Positions 51,001 to 62,360 of a stretch of DNA of 64,000 nucleotides are shown here, one piece after another. A program made the position numbers and the translations under genes. The notes under the pieces were generated by a model. It saw only the letters and a list, made by a program, of their open reading frames with translations. It was not told the origin of the DNA and made no database searches. Source of the DNA: Lamellibrachia columna (taxonomy: Eukaryota > Annelida > Polychaeta > Sabellida > Siboglinidae). The stretch covers positions 38,860,278-38,924,277 of the forward strand of contig OY759267.1 of assembly GCA_963662155.1 (NCBI GenBank), in the 5' to 3' direction. Positions within the stretch are counted from its first letter, which is position 1. Each line of letters begins with the position of its first letter.

Positions 51001-52057
51001 GCGACACGTATGCAGAGTCAATCGCACGGAGTGTCGGCGAATGTTGTAACGTCACGAAGATCGGTCGAACGAGAAGGCTGCGAACTTGACAGCGTCGATC
51101 GCATGCAATGAGGCGTGACGGCAGCGGACGAGAAGATGACAAGCGTGGCATTGTTTAATGATAATGCAACGAGTGTTAATTCACCCACGCGTGGTTCAGG
51201 TCCCGACAATGCGTAAATAGAGACGAATTCTGGCGGCGTTGTAGTACTAGAAGATCCGTCAAGTGAAGTCAGGTAGACCCGAAGACGTCTCGACGGAGAG
51301 GAATGTTGACCACGTAAGTCGAAGACATTTGAAGATGTGACAAAGAGTGATCAACTCTTGTAGTAGCAACCACAGTCCATATACACAAGGTTGGATCGAG
51401 TCACTTAACGACGAAGTTACAGCCACAAGACATCAAAATAAATATTCGTCGTTAGCCCATGTCTCGGGGAAGAAAATATTTCGCAACTTTCCAGCACCGC
51501 ATAAATTAATCATCTGCTCCTAACTTCCTGTAAATTCGTTAAATTGGCAAAACTCTTATTACTGGTTTTCTCCTATGCGCACGCATCAACAGGAATTTCC
51601 TTCCGGTTACGCCTGGTTACGCCTTCGTGTTGGCGACGGCATTTCACAAATCCACATAGTATCTGAATTAGGATTGACGACAACCAATCGTTCATTGTAA
51701 TATGTATGATTAAAACGCAAAAAATATTCATGAACTGTTTTAAATGTTGTTTAACATGTTAAAACATGATAGTGATGATGTATATATGGATGATTTATAT
51801 ATGGCTTAAATGCATAAAAGTAAAGGATATATATGGAAATGTATATTTATAATATTTTGAAGGCGTAATTTCATCATAAAGCTCACCATAACAAACATGA
51901 TTGTTTAATTAATAGGAAGCGCTTATTTTCAGAAATATAATGATGACGTATATATGGATGATGTATTTATCGCTTAGACGTATACAATTGAAGGATATTT
52001 ATGGAAATGTATATTTATAATATTAATTGCACACAAAATGGAAGGTGTATTGAAACA
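51001..52057. other. Arm DNA, no gene
   Basis: Mirrored at about 54,210-55,430. Contains tandem-like ATGATGTATATATGGATGA blocks (51,770-52,030). No coding signal. Confidence 0.5.
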
Positions 52058-52306
52058 TTAGAGACACAACAGACACGTGTATACATAGGGTTGAATAAAA
52101 GCAAATGAATTTACTGTCCAAATACATAAGTTACATATAAAAACATGCCGCCAACATAACATTGAAAATATTACTGATTTGATAGGTAGCAAACTATTTA
52201 ATAAGAGTTGGGGCTCTGAAAAGAGCCATTTGTTTTGTTGCTCTTCGTGGTAGTTCTCTAGGTGGCCTGGTGCAATGTCTATAAAACTCCAAAATACATT
52301 AGGCAT
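52058..52306 (-). CDS. Conserved small open frame in both palindrome arms, unknown
   Basis: 82 codons, MPNVFWSFIDIAPGHLENYH at the start. The mirrored copy at 53,960-54,208 on the plus strand encodes almost the same protein (differences near the end: FCFIQPYAY against FAFIQPYVY). I recognise no family. Maintained openness in both arms is weak evidence because the arms are similar overall. Confidence 0.25.
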   Translation of the reverse strand: MPNVFWSFIDIAPGHLENYHEEQQNKWLFSEPQLLLNSLLPIKSVIFSMLCWRHVFICNLCIWTVNSFAFIQPYVYTCLLCL

Positions 52307-52532
52307 ACATAATCAATCAAAGTTAATGAATCTGAATTACAGATAGACAGCAAGAAATCCCCACATGCAATGGCACAATCCAGTTAAGCAAAAACTAACT
52401 AACTACACTAAAAACTAAACTAAAACTAACTACCCTGATTGCTGGCTTAATTAATTTCCTTGATTGCTTGTGTGACCGAGCTATTGCCAACTTTTAAGTT
52501 TGAAGGCCAAAATCTGGGCGTTTTCCAAAGCT

Positions 52533-53690
52533 TAAATATATAACAATTTTGTCTTACTTTTGAACTAACTTACCTGCCTTAACATCATTATGTTTTAGCG
52601 CATGTTGTGGTAGCATCACTGGTATCGCAACAATTTGGTAAACCAGCTCCTCTTTATAACTTCTGTCACCAGTCTAGGGGTGATGTCACTACACATATCT
52701 GTTCGCATCTGTGATCTCGTAAGTATCCATTACATACATGTTCAGGCATTCAAAACAACATGGGTGGGTATTTGTCACTTCAGAAGATAAACAGCAATGT
52801 GGAAATGACCATGACTATGCACTAAATGCAGCCAGTGCAAATTTGTTGTTTCCCAGTACCTGCGTGTTCCGGCACCGGATGAAGGGGTTTATATTGTTAA
52901 TATATCCCTTGCAATATGCACTTGCTTAAGTTTTATTCATAAGGGACAGCCATATTTTGCAAGCATTTACATGCAGTGTTAGCAACCACAAAGAAATGCC
53001 ATGATCGCTTAAAAATTTTGGAATTGTATTTTGTTCCCCACAATCTGTAACACACGTGGTCGAGATAAATTTTTTCAGTGGTGTAAAGTGGTATAAAGTC
53101 TTTGTTGCACTAAGTGGAGCCACTTGTTATATACGGTTGTCATGGCGAATGACTTAGCTATTCGGTAGCGGCAATCGTTTATTATCGCTCAATATAATTT
53201 TACGGAGATTTTTGCGTTTTTTAATGATGGATTATCAAAATCTGCTATGTCCACAATGGCAGACGGCTTTACTTCAATTGACAAATTACCACCGTATGTT
53301 TTGGACGGATTATTTGATAGTTTTAGCGATGAATCTTTGTTGGAAGTTGACGATCGAAAGAACAATGATGTTAGTCCCACCAAGCAACTAAATTACAAGA
53401 ACTCCAGGCTAAGAAGGGTAAGTTACTTAAACTTACATGATCCTTAAAAACCAGCTGCAATGACAGTCTTCCCTGGTAGATTACCTAGAAGACATCCTCA
53501 TAATTCAGGTTTCAGACGGAAGGGGGCTCCATAGTTACCAAAAATAATAATTGAGTTGAGCTGAAATTTCCTGCATTTAACATGGGTGATTCATACCAGC
53601 CTCAGGTCAAAATTCCACATAATGCTAGAGAAAGATAGGGTGGGAGGAAAATATGTATGCAAAAAAACGGGAATTGATTACAAGTGAGGT
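52533..53690. other. Spacer of the large inverted duplication
   Basis: 1,158 bp single-copy DNA between the inner ends of the arms (CCAAAGCT at 52,525-52,532 and AGCTTTGG at 53,691-53,698). Contains the possible first exon below. Confidence 0.8.
53247..53417 (+). CDS. Possible first coding exon of an unknown gene in the spacer
   Basis: 57 codons from ATG to a strong donor (AGAAGG|GTAAGT), phase 0. The protein starts MSTMADGFTSIDKLPPYVLD, acidic then ending in a basic NSRLRR. No known domain. The next exon would have to lie in or beyond the right arm; none is evident. The opposite strand is also open over this stretch, so confidence is low. Confidence 0.25.
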
Positions 53691-53959
53691 AGCTTTGGAA
53701 AACGCCCAGATTTTGGCCTTCAAACTTAAAAAGTTGGCAATAGCTCGGTCACACAAGCAATCAAGGAAATTAATTAAGCCAGCAGTCAGTGTAGCCAGTC
53801 CAGCAGTCAGTTTAATTAGGCCAGCAATCAGGGTAGTTAGTTTTAGTTTAGTTTTTAGTGTAGTTAGTTAGTTTTTGCTTAACTGGATTGTGCCATTGCA
53901 TGTGGGGATTTCTTGCTGTCTATCTGTAATTCAGATTCATTAACTTTGATTGATTATGT

Positions 53960-54208
53960 ATGCCTAATGTATTTTGGAGTTTTATAGACATTGCACCAGG
54001 CCACCTAGAGAACTACCACGAAGAGCAACAAAACAAATGGCTCTTTTCAGAGCCCCAACTCTTATTAAATAGTTTGCTACCTATCAAATCAGTAATATTT
54101 TCAATGTTATGTTGGCGGCATGTTTTTATATGTAACTTATGTATTTGGACAGTAAATTCATTTTGTTTTATTCAACCCTATGCATACACGTGTCTGTTGT
54201 GTCTCTAA
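53960..54208 (+). CDS. Mirrored copy of the small open frame at 52,058-52,306
   Basis: 82 codons, near-identical to its partner. Unknown function; see the partner entry. Confidence 0.25.
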   Translation: MPNVFWSFIDIAPGHLENYHEEQQNKWLFSEPQLLLNSLLPIKSVIFSMLCWRHVFICNLCIWTVNSFCFIQPYAYTCLLCL

Positions 54209-54209
54209 T

Positions 54210-55430
54210 GTTTCAATACAACTTCTATTTTGTGTGCAATTAATAATTAATATTATAAATATACATTTCCATAGATATCCTTCAATTTTATACGTCTAAG
54301 CGATATATACATCATCCATATATACGTCATCATTATATTTATGAAAATAAGCACTTCCTATTAACTAAAACAATCATATGTTTGTTATGGTGAGCTTTAT
54401 GACGAAATTATGCCTTCAAAATATTATAAATATATATTTCCATATATATATCCTTTACTGTTATGCATTTAAGCCATATATACATCATCACTGTTTTATT
54501 TATACAAATAAACACTTCATATTAACTAAAACAATCATGTTTAACTATATATCCTTCAATTTTATACATTTATTTTGGCTTCTTAGCTATACTCGTCATA
54601 AATCTCATCGGCACTATTATATTTGTTAAATTAAAAACTGCCTATTAACTATAACTATCATGTTTTAACATGTTAAATAACATTTAAAACAGTTCATGAA
54701 TATTTTTGTGGCGTTTTAATCGTACATATTACAATAAACGATTGGTTGTCGTCAATCCTAATTCAGTTACTATGTGGATTTGTGAAATGCAGTCGCCAAC
54801 ACGAAGGCGTAACCAGGCGTAACCGGAAGGAAATTCCTGGTGATGCGCGCGCATAGGTCGTAGCAGAAAACCAGTTTTAAGAGTTTTGCCAACTTAACGA
54901 ATTTACAGGAAGTTAGGAGCAGATGATTAATTTATACGGTGCTGGAAAGTTGCGAAATCTGTTCTTTCACGAGACATGGGCTAACGACGAATATTGATTT
55001 TGATGTCTTGTGGCTGTAACTTCGTCGTTAAGTGACTCGATCCAACCTTGTGTATATGGACTGTGGTTGCTACTACAAGAGTTGATCACTCTTTGTCACA
55101 TCTTCGAATGTCTTCGACTTACGTGGTCAACATTCCCTTCCGTCGAGACGTCTTCAGGTCTACCTGACTTCACTTGACGGATCTTCTAGTACTACAACGC
55201 CGCCAGAATTCGTCTCTATTTACGGATTGTCGGGACCTGAACCACGCGTGGGTGAGTTAACACTCGTTGCATTATCATTAATGCCACGCGTGACATCTTC
55301 TCGTCCGCTGCCGTCACGCATCACTGCATGCGATCGACGCTGTCAAGTCCGCAGCTTTCTCGTTAGACCGATCTTCGTGACGTTACAACATTTGCCGACA
55401 CTCCGTGCGATTGACTCTGCATACGTGTCG
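54210..55430. other. Arm DNA, no gene
   Basis: AT-rich mirror of 51,000-52,057 with ATATATACATCATC-type blocks duplicated near 54,290-54,490. From 55,228 it is GC-richer, beginning TGTCGGGACC. No coding signal. Confidence 0.5.
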
Positions 55431-55434
55431 CAGT

Positions 55435-55645
55435 CACGTCCGCTGCCGCCGTCCCGTCGCTCCGCTGCCGCCTTCACGTCACGTTCGCTGCCGCCGTCAC
55501 GTCACGTTCGCTGCCGCCGTCACGTCATGTTCTCTGCCGCCGTCAGGTCAACGTTCGCTGCCGCCATCACGTCACGTTCGCTGCCGCCATCACGTCACGT
55601 TCACTGCCACCATCACGTCACGTCCGCTGCCGCCGTCACGTTGGC
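55435..55645. repeat. GC-rich minisatellite (mirror)
   Basis: About nine units of GTTCGCTGCCGCCGTCACGT type, the complement of 50,735-51,000. Confidence 0.9.
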
Positions 55646-55699
55646 AGCTTCGTTCATCTGATCCGCGTGACGATACCCCGCTCGCCGTTACTATGTATA

Positions 55700-56650
55700 A
55701 TTGAGTTGTATGCCGCATCTGCTTCACGTTATGGCGCTTCTTCGTCTGACGCTAACCATTCTTCTGACAATACTCACGACTGCTCCGTGTGACGCTCTTT
55801 CGTTCGTCGCCCCTGTCATTGCTACTTCGTTGGGTGAGCTGCCAATTGTGTGAATTAATACTATATGCCGTTAGGCGTTTACTGTATGCTGTTATGTGTT
55901 AAATGTATATTGTTTCCTATTTTATAACCGGGATTCCAATTGGAATCTGAATTATCATCCACGGTTCTTGTTGTGTTTATGTTCCACCCTACATTGATGT
56001 ACCTGAGCTTTTGATACGAGCCAGTCACTTTGTTTTCCCGCCAATACTAGAACCAAAACACGCTTCGTATTCGATTCATTAATTGAATTATATAAATATG
56101 GTGTTATGTTGTAATTAATAAAACTTGGTCTAAATTAGCCCATTTTCTCGGACCCCACCAAGATTTCCGCTTTTTCTAAAAACGCTGCCTCCCAAATCAA
56201 TCACGCTATGGCCCTGATATGTGTGGTCTTTATTATTACAATACAACTTACCTCTGCAATATTATATGATATCATGTTACATGTTAACTATACAGATACG
56301 ATGCAGGCAGTTTGAAAGGGAACGGGAAGTGTGAGGTCACCCCTGACTGAATTTTGATTACACATGCTTGTGCTGCTATTGCCGCAGCCTGCGCCGCCGT
56401 GACGTATCGATTCAGTCAGTGTCAGTAAGTAAATTTGTTTTGTGGTGAGTGGGTTACCAACTGTCTCCTAATAGTGCCGACTTCGAGCGCATGCGGGCAG
56501 TTTGTCGCTATGGAAGCTGACGTACCACCTGGTGAAAACGACGCTGCCGAAGTCACACAAATATGTGAAGTTTCATGTAGCGGGGGTCTAAGGTTAAATT
56601 ACATAAACAAATAGATCCTGATCAAAATAGGGGCGCCATATGGCGGACAA
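55700..56650. other. Arm DNA with dispersed repeat
   Basis: 56,080-56,290 is the reversed copy of the repeat at 1,534-1,745. Otherwise unassigned. Confidence 0.5.
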
Positions 56651-56654
56651 AGCA

Positions 56655-56875
56655 CTAACCAGGAGGATGTCATTGGTGTGTGTTGTTCGTGTCCTCATTA
56701 CGTGTTTTGCTCGTGGCCGTACAAAGTGTCTTGTTCGTGGCCGCGGTAACTGTCAAGTATCTTGTTTGTGGCCGTACTAAGTGTCTTATTCGTGGCCGCG
56801 GTAACTGTCAAGTATCTTGTGTGTGGCCGTACTAAGTGTCTTATTCGTGGCCGCGGTAAGTGTCATTACACAGTG
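56655..56875. repeat. 24-bp minisatellite, expanded copy
   Basis: Six to eight units of CGTGGCCGTACTAAGTGTCTT mixed with CGTGGCCGCGGTAACTGTCAA variants in a partly alternating order. Confidence 0.85.
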
Positions 56876-57169
56876 GTGGAATAACCCACATTATCCATAT
56901 TGAAATCGCAGTAATCACGTAATGAGCGTCTGTTTTGTTATGAGTCAATTTATCAAAGAACGATAATAGTTGACTAGTTGACCGGAAGTAGGCAACTCTG
57001 TGGGGTGAAATGATTTTACAATGGCTGTGCAGAAAAGTCTATCGCCAGGTGTTGGATGTGCAGATTCGCTGAGTACATATTGAAAACTAAATAAATACAA
57101 AACTATCTTTAATGCAAAACTTCATTTCTTTTATCTTGATGCGCATTTTGAGCCATGAATCGATTGATC

Positions 57170-57480
57170 TACGCCACAATTATCATCATTGTCATCATCA
57201 TCATCATCATCATCATGTGGTTGTGGTGTCATATCTCCTCTGGGAAGCACGCATCGCCATCACTGTCTGCGTTGTGCCGTTCTGAACAGATGTTCATAGT
57301 TCATGTTCGCAAACCATGTCTTGCAGTTATGTATTCATGTCGCTCTTGATCATCCTCTGCCTCTTTTGCCGTCAACCATTCCCTGTAATAAATTCCTTCT
57401 TGTCTGATGATGTGACCACAAAGTGTCAGTTTGTATTTCTGTATTTTATTGAAGAGTTGCTCTTTATTCACAATTCAATA
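57170..57480 (-). mobile_element. LINE C-terminal tail fragment in right arm
   Basis: Mirror of 49,085-49,370, starting at an ATC run (57,182-57,215). The end flows into AATACCCGCCATTAAAAG, which is uninterrupted where the left arm has the hAT insertion. Confidence 0.7.
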
Positions 57481-57484
57481 CCCG

Positions 57485-58109
57485 CCATTAAAAGAGACAA
57501 AGACATTACAGAAAACGACGACTTCTTTATTCAAGACTTGATACATCAACAAAAAAACCGCTTCCAAATTAATATTAAGTGCACTTGTCTACACAAACAC
57601 ACTAGAACAGTCACACAATACGTATTTACGTATATTCTAAACCAAGCTAATCTCATAAATGATTGTCTACGCATGCAGATTATACTATATCTACTGCGTT
57701 ATTAAGCGCACGTGTACATAAAATATTCGCATACGGATTTCATTAGGCAGAGTTGACATATAAAGACATTCACATGTCTGCAGCACTATACAGAACAAAT
57801 TTAGCTATGACGAACACGACATATTAATATAATTTCGGTGCCGTCAAATGTGTTCTTTACATTTTAGTTTATTCAACACAGTAAGTTTTCGAAGTGTGTC
57901 AGCGATGGTAGCAAATTGAACATGTTTTATAACAAGTAAATTTCGGTTTTACTAAAAGGTACAAATATCGTGCTTTAAAGCATACAAGAAATACAGCGTG
58001 CAATCTTTGATTTTGCTGATATGTCTAAGCGAACTACGATAGCTATATGTGTGATTAGTGTTCGTTTTCTTTTTCGGTCATTGTTCGACTCTGTGCTCGG
58101 CTCCGGCTC
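57485..58109 (-). other. 3' region of the minus-strand lectin locus
   Basis: Mirror of 46,640-47,100 with a conserved AATAAA (complement near 57,866-57,872). No other gene. Confidence 0.5.
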
Positions 58110-58183
58110 TCAGTGGAGCTTGAGAATGCCAGTCACAAGCAGACCACCGAGCGCCAGTGGGCTTACTGACAGTTGACTGACTC
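58110..58183 (-). CDS. Terminal exon of the minus-strand lectin locus (short form)
   Basis: Acceptor CTGTTTCAG, phase 1, 23 codons then TGA: SQLSVSPLALGGLLVTGILK plus two residues. It matches the start of the exon at 46,393-46,625 but ends right after the hydrophobic stretch. The two loci would therefore differ in their C-terminal tails. With LALGGLLVTGIL nearly at the end, a GPI-type or tail anchor is conceivable. Confidence 0.5.
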
Positions 58184-60071
58184 CTGAAACAGGGATCAGT
58201 TCGATGTAAACACAAATTCACTTCCGTTAAACAAAACAGTTATTGCAACACTTAGGAAGCATTTACCTGTCTAAAAAAAATCGTACGTTTTCCAATACTA
58301 TTTTCCAAAAGTGACATTTCTCATTCACTACTCATATTAAAATGCATACATTAAAAGTCCACTCATAAGTTATGTTACACTGTATTTCAAATGCAATCTT
58401 TCGAAAATGTTGATATCATAACATAACTTCGTCTGATACCAGAAGAGGTGATTTTAATGAATAACAAAATGACTGAAGGAGAACATATTTATTTTGCCTG
58501 ACCATGGACTGGGCAGGATACATTAAATTAATAATAACGACTACAGAATTTAAATTAATAATGGGCGGACATGCACTGTTGTTGTATATTAAAACTGACA
58601 TCCAGTTTAGACATCCAAGAATCATCCAGCGTAGACAATGCATCAACATTTATAGTTGGATGGCAGCTTTCCATTATTACCTTTCAAGCCACTATTTCCT
58701 GTCCTGTGTTTTCCCGTTATTCTGGAATTAAGCATCAAACTACTATTAGGATCATATATGAGACATTATTTCAAAAGGTATATTACATTACATGCTTTTA
58801 ACCGGGGTCAATATTAAACATTTGTGTGTATTTGCACAGAAGTCGGATCGTGCGTATACTCTGTTTATAAGAAAGTAGAGAATGCATTGGACACGACAAT
58901 ATTGCTGTTTTTTGGTAGTACACCGAGTAGGGATAGTGAAACTTCGATACTATCGAAATGTTCCGTTTATTGCTATCCATAAAGTACGTCATGCTATTTT
59001 TTAGCTTTGTTAGACCCCCCCCCCACCTCCTTGTCACGCTTCGTACCACTGGCCTGTACACCCCCCTAAAACTACGCTCATCTTGAGAATATATAGTGTA
59101 GCATATAGTATGGCGTTATATAGTATACATTGATGGAATTACTTCATTCATCGAGGAACATTATTATCTGCATTCACTTCTGAACAGCTTTGTTGACTTG
59201 CGTCATTAATGTGTTTTGTAACTTTATTGGAAAGATATTTACTTACAACATATTTGAAAGGATTGTATATTTGTGGCTTAATACTTGCAGTGTGTGGTGT
59301 TCCGTACTATATTCAACCGCCATATTAACAAAACCGGGAAACCACGTACATTATATTTATGCAACAACTTGTTCTGTATGTAGAGTTTTATACTAAAGTA
59401 TTAGGCATCACGTTTATTCAATAGCATTTAAATATTAACGCTTTATTTTTATGCATCACTAGACTTGGCTTCCTTTTGATTCAAGTTGGCAATATAAATG
59501 GACCCTCCACTTGTAATACTCCTCCGCCTTTCTTACATCCCTCCTAACGCAGTCTTGCCATCTTAAATGTACCAATGCTTGCATTGATAACGGGATGATA
59601 CTACGTGTGTTGTTATCATTATCCCTTGATGAAATTATTCCTCATTGCTGGCAGGATTTACCGTCAATCAATTATATCACCAATGCTTGCTATGTCAAAT
59701 CATAAACGTATAATTTCGGTGGCAGACTGACATATATAATGAGGACTAGGTTGACTGCGTTGCTAGATGTAATTTTGGTATGTAACAGGTGTATTTTGTA
59801 AACAGTAATATGCCAGCATATACTTGTATGGGCATAATATTGTAATAACAGCTAAAAATGGAAGATGTCTACAAACTCTACAAATACAATAAATTCTTTG
59901 GTTATGCCCGCAAAAATCTCATAGAATCTTCTGTACACAAATATGGTGATTTGTCATGCTAATGATAGGCAAGAAGCCTACCAAAAATTCCATAGAATAT
60001 TCTGTACACAAATTTAGTGATTTGTTTAGCTAAGGGTAGGCAAGAAGCGTAACCACTTCAGTGTGACGTAC
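58184..60071 (-). other. Last intron of the minus-strand lectin locus
   Basis: Mirror of 44,363-46,392. No gene recognised. Confidence 0.55.
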
Positions 60072-60302
60072 GTTTCTGTGCATAGACCTCCACTTCGCAC
60101 AGTTGGAAATTAATTATCGGCCCTAGTCTGAGAACAAACACGTAGCGGCCGGAGACGTCACATCGGAATGTCATCGTCGTCGACTTCGGTATCGGCTCGA
60201 CCCGATAGGCGCATACGGCGTAGTTGGAAGACAATTGACTCGGAGGCGTGCTCTTGGGGTTAACGTTAGTGGCAGCCACGATGAAGTTGGACAGGGATTC
60301 CA
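60072..60302 (-). CDS. F-type lectin domain, C-terminal exon, module Z
   Basis: 231 bp, one codon shorter than the array exons (SQLSSNYA against SQLSPSNYA), phase 1-1, acceptor TTTGTAG, donor AAAC|GTACGT. SLSNF, NVNPKSTPP, CAYRVEPIP and YAQK distinguish it from modules A-G. The three structural cysteines and GRYVFVL are intact. Reads from the N-terminal exon at 61,235-61,450 and into the terminal exon at 58,183. Confidence 0.88.
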
Positions 60303-61234
60303 CTACAAACATAAATGTTGTTCTTTGTCAGTATTTCAACATAACGTTCCACCAACTGGACGACTAACGAATCACGTACTGGTTTGTACGTTAACTATCG
60401 GAGATCTGGGTCCGAACTATCTAAACAAATTTGCTAACATACAAATTAACGCAGATATGGCGAAAACACTTCTTAGCTACGAAATTTTGTACATTCCAAT
60501 GCTCGAAGGATTTGTGCGATTTTCTAAGTTAAAATACTTCGTAACTAATTCGTTCGAAGACGTGCCACTGGGGGGGGGGGCGAAAGTAGTGACAGCCACG
60601 ATGAATTTTGCTAGATTGTCCACCTTAAATATAAACAAATGAGGTAAACCGATTCGCCAAGGAAAAATGTTCGCATTCAGAATTTCGATAATAATTGTAA
60701 AAACAACGCAGGTGACTTCTTTATATGTGTTCTCTAAGCTCGCACGCGCGCAGGCGTGCGCACGCACGCACAGATATAAAGTTAAAGATGCGATATGATA
60801 TTTGGGCGAATTGAGAAAAAAGACACTCTCATTCGGAAAACGTATATCCTGCAGCAATATATCCCTATGTTCCCTGAACACTTTACAAATACAAAAATCT
60901 GCGAAAATGTTTTCGCTTTTTTTATTGCGTAGCATGTCATAGTAGGTTGATTTTTGACAACTTTACGACAGATCGAGTCTTAATGAACATCGGAATGCTG
61001 TACAAATTTCATTCACGCGGGTTACAATGTGCCCGGGCGATTTTGGAGTACTGTAAATACGCATGTATTATTTAAATTACACAAGAACCTTCTAAAACAT
61101 ATAGTGAAACAAACAAATAAATAAACAAACAAACAAACACACATCAACTTACACAAGTCATTAAATGACACACCACTTTACATTCACTACTGTCGCATGA
61201 CCGGAGACATAAAAAAGATCTTCTCTTAACTTAC
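60303..61234 (-). other. Intron of module Z with a degenerate exon copy
   Basis: 932 bp, longer than the 563-bp introns of the array. It includes the pseudo-exon at 60,480-60,622 and a GC-rich alternating CA/GC stretch near 60,745-60,775. Confidence 0.6.
60480..60622 (-). pseudogene. Decayed extra copy of the lectin C-terminal exon
   Basis: Minus strand: after an acceptor-like TTATATTTAAG the frame reads VDNLAKFIVAVTTFAPPPSG, clearly related to VESLAKFIVAATNV of the functional exons. A run of 11 C (plus-strand G) at about 60,570-60,580 follows and then divergent residues; the cysteines and the GRYV part are lost. The same pseudo-exon is present near 63,780-63,925 upstream of module Y. Confidence 0.6.
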
Positions 61235-61450
61235 CATAACTATTACGTTGTGAAATGGCGACTTCCTTTACATTAAAGACGGCCCCCAGATCGACGGCCC
61301 ACCAAGCTCTCGGTGACGCTTGCATAACGCTGCAGCTGTGAAAGGCCTCACTGTTCGAGTTTCTGTTGCCGTCGACTGCTAAGGACGCAGGGCGGCCGCC
61401 TCTGATCGAAGACTGGAACGCTGGTCTGCGGAGTGCTACATTATGTAACT
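61235..61450 (-). CDS. F-type lectin domain, N-terminal exon, module Z
   Basis: 216 bp, phase 1-1, GT donor. LHNVALRRPAFQSS, SIRGG type, QASPRAWW where A-G have QANPRAWW. Same substitutions at the canonical sugar-binding positions as the array. A TATATAAGG element lies about 125 bp upstream (61,576-61,584), as for module A. Confidence 0.87.
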
Positions 61451-61575
61451 CTGAATCACATCAAAGGCATAACAGACGTGTATGCAATGTGCATTGTGAA
61501 TTCAAAGTTGCTAGAAGAAAACACCCCCGTTCGCGCGAGCAGGAAGAGAAAGGACACTCGAAGCAACATACGCGG

Positions 61576-61584
61576 CCTTATATA
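61576..61584 (-). promoter_or_regulatory. TATA-box-like element upstream of module Z
   Basis: CCTTATATA on the plus strand, the mirror of 29,129-29,137. Confidence 0.35.
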
Positions 61585-61914
61585 GCGCGGCATCCACAGG
61601 ATATAAATGTTCAAAGAGCCTTACACTTCACCACCCGACACACCTATTCATTCAAAAAACCAATTCGACTTCTCTGGGAAGTTTTCAGTCTCGTCGCAAT
61701 TACTGCGTAAAGACTATTCGATCAAAGGCATAACAGACGTGCATGCATTGTGCATCGTGAAGTCAAGGTTGTTAGAAGAATGAATACACGAAAACGAATG
61801 TAGGAAATAAAGTCACAAGATGAAAGTTTCAATTTTGCATAGATTTATATAGAAACTGGTTATTTGAAGAAATTACTTTTTCCCATGCAAAAATTGACCA
61901 CTCTAATAAATACA

Positions 61915-62360
61915 TGCATACATACGTACATGGATTCATACATATATGCATGCATGCATACATACATACTTACATACAAACATACATACATACATACATA
62001 CATACATACATACATACATACATACATACATACATACATACATACATACATACATACATAGAAACATGCATGCATGCATGCATACATACATACATACGTA
62101 CGTACGTACTTACGTACGTACGTACGTACGTACGTACGTACATACATTCATTCATACACATACATACATACCTATATACATACATACATACATACATACA
62201 TACATACATACATACATACATACATACATACATACATACATACATACATACATACATACATACATACATACATACACATGCACACGTGCATACAAACATC
62301 TGTATGCAAATATGCATACACACGTACGTGATAAATAAATGCATACATATATACATGCAT
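61915..62360. repeat. (CATA)n/(CGTA)n microsatellite
   Basis: Reversed counterpart of 28,276-28,815, with a (CGTA)n block at about 62,097-62,140. Confidence 0.95.

Larger units (their letters stand above)
44129..52532 (+). repeat. Left arm of the large inverted duplication
   Basis: Reverse complement, with visible divergence, of 53,691-60,302. It includes the last lectin exon, the last intron, the terminal lectin exon, a LINE tail, the minisatellites and a conserved 82-codon frame (52,058-52,306, mirrored at 53,960-54,208). The arm is longer than its partner mainly because of the hAT insertion at 47,107-49,070. Confidence 0.88.
53691..60302 (-). repeat. Right arm of the large inverted duplication
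   Basis: Mirror of 44,129-52,532 without the hAT element. It carries its own differences: two extra short repeats near 53,785-53,850 (CCAGCAGTCAGT type), one G-rich unit instead of three near 59,040, and more minisatellite units at 56,655-56,875. The amount of divergence argues against an assembly artefact created by a read folding back on itself. Confidence 0.88.

Noticed and set aside
50594..51151. 185-codon Arg/Ser/Pro-rich protein (and its mirror at 55,227-55,661)
   Set aside because: Composition comes from the GC-rich minisatellite; the frame is not maintained equally in the mirrored arm.
55228..55860. LTR retrotransposon end (TGTCGGGACC start)
   Set aside because: No second LTR, primer-binding site, or gag/pol coding found nearby.
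53691..60302. Inverted arm as an assembly or chimera artefact
   Set aside because: The arms differ by many substitutions, different repeat counts and one transposon insertion, unlike a simple fold-back read.
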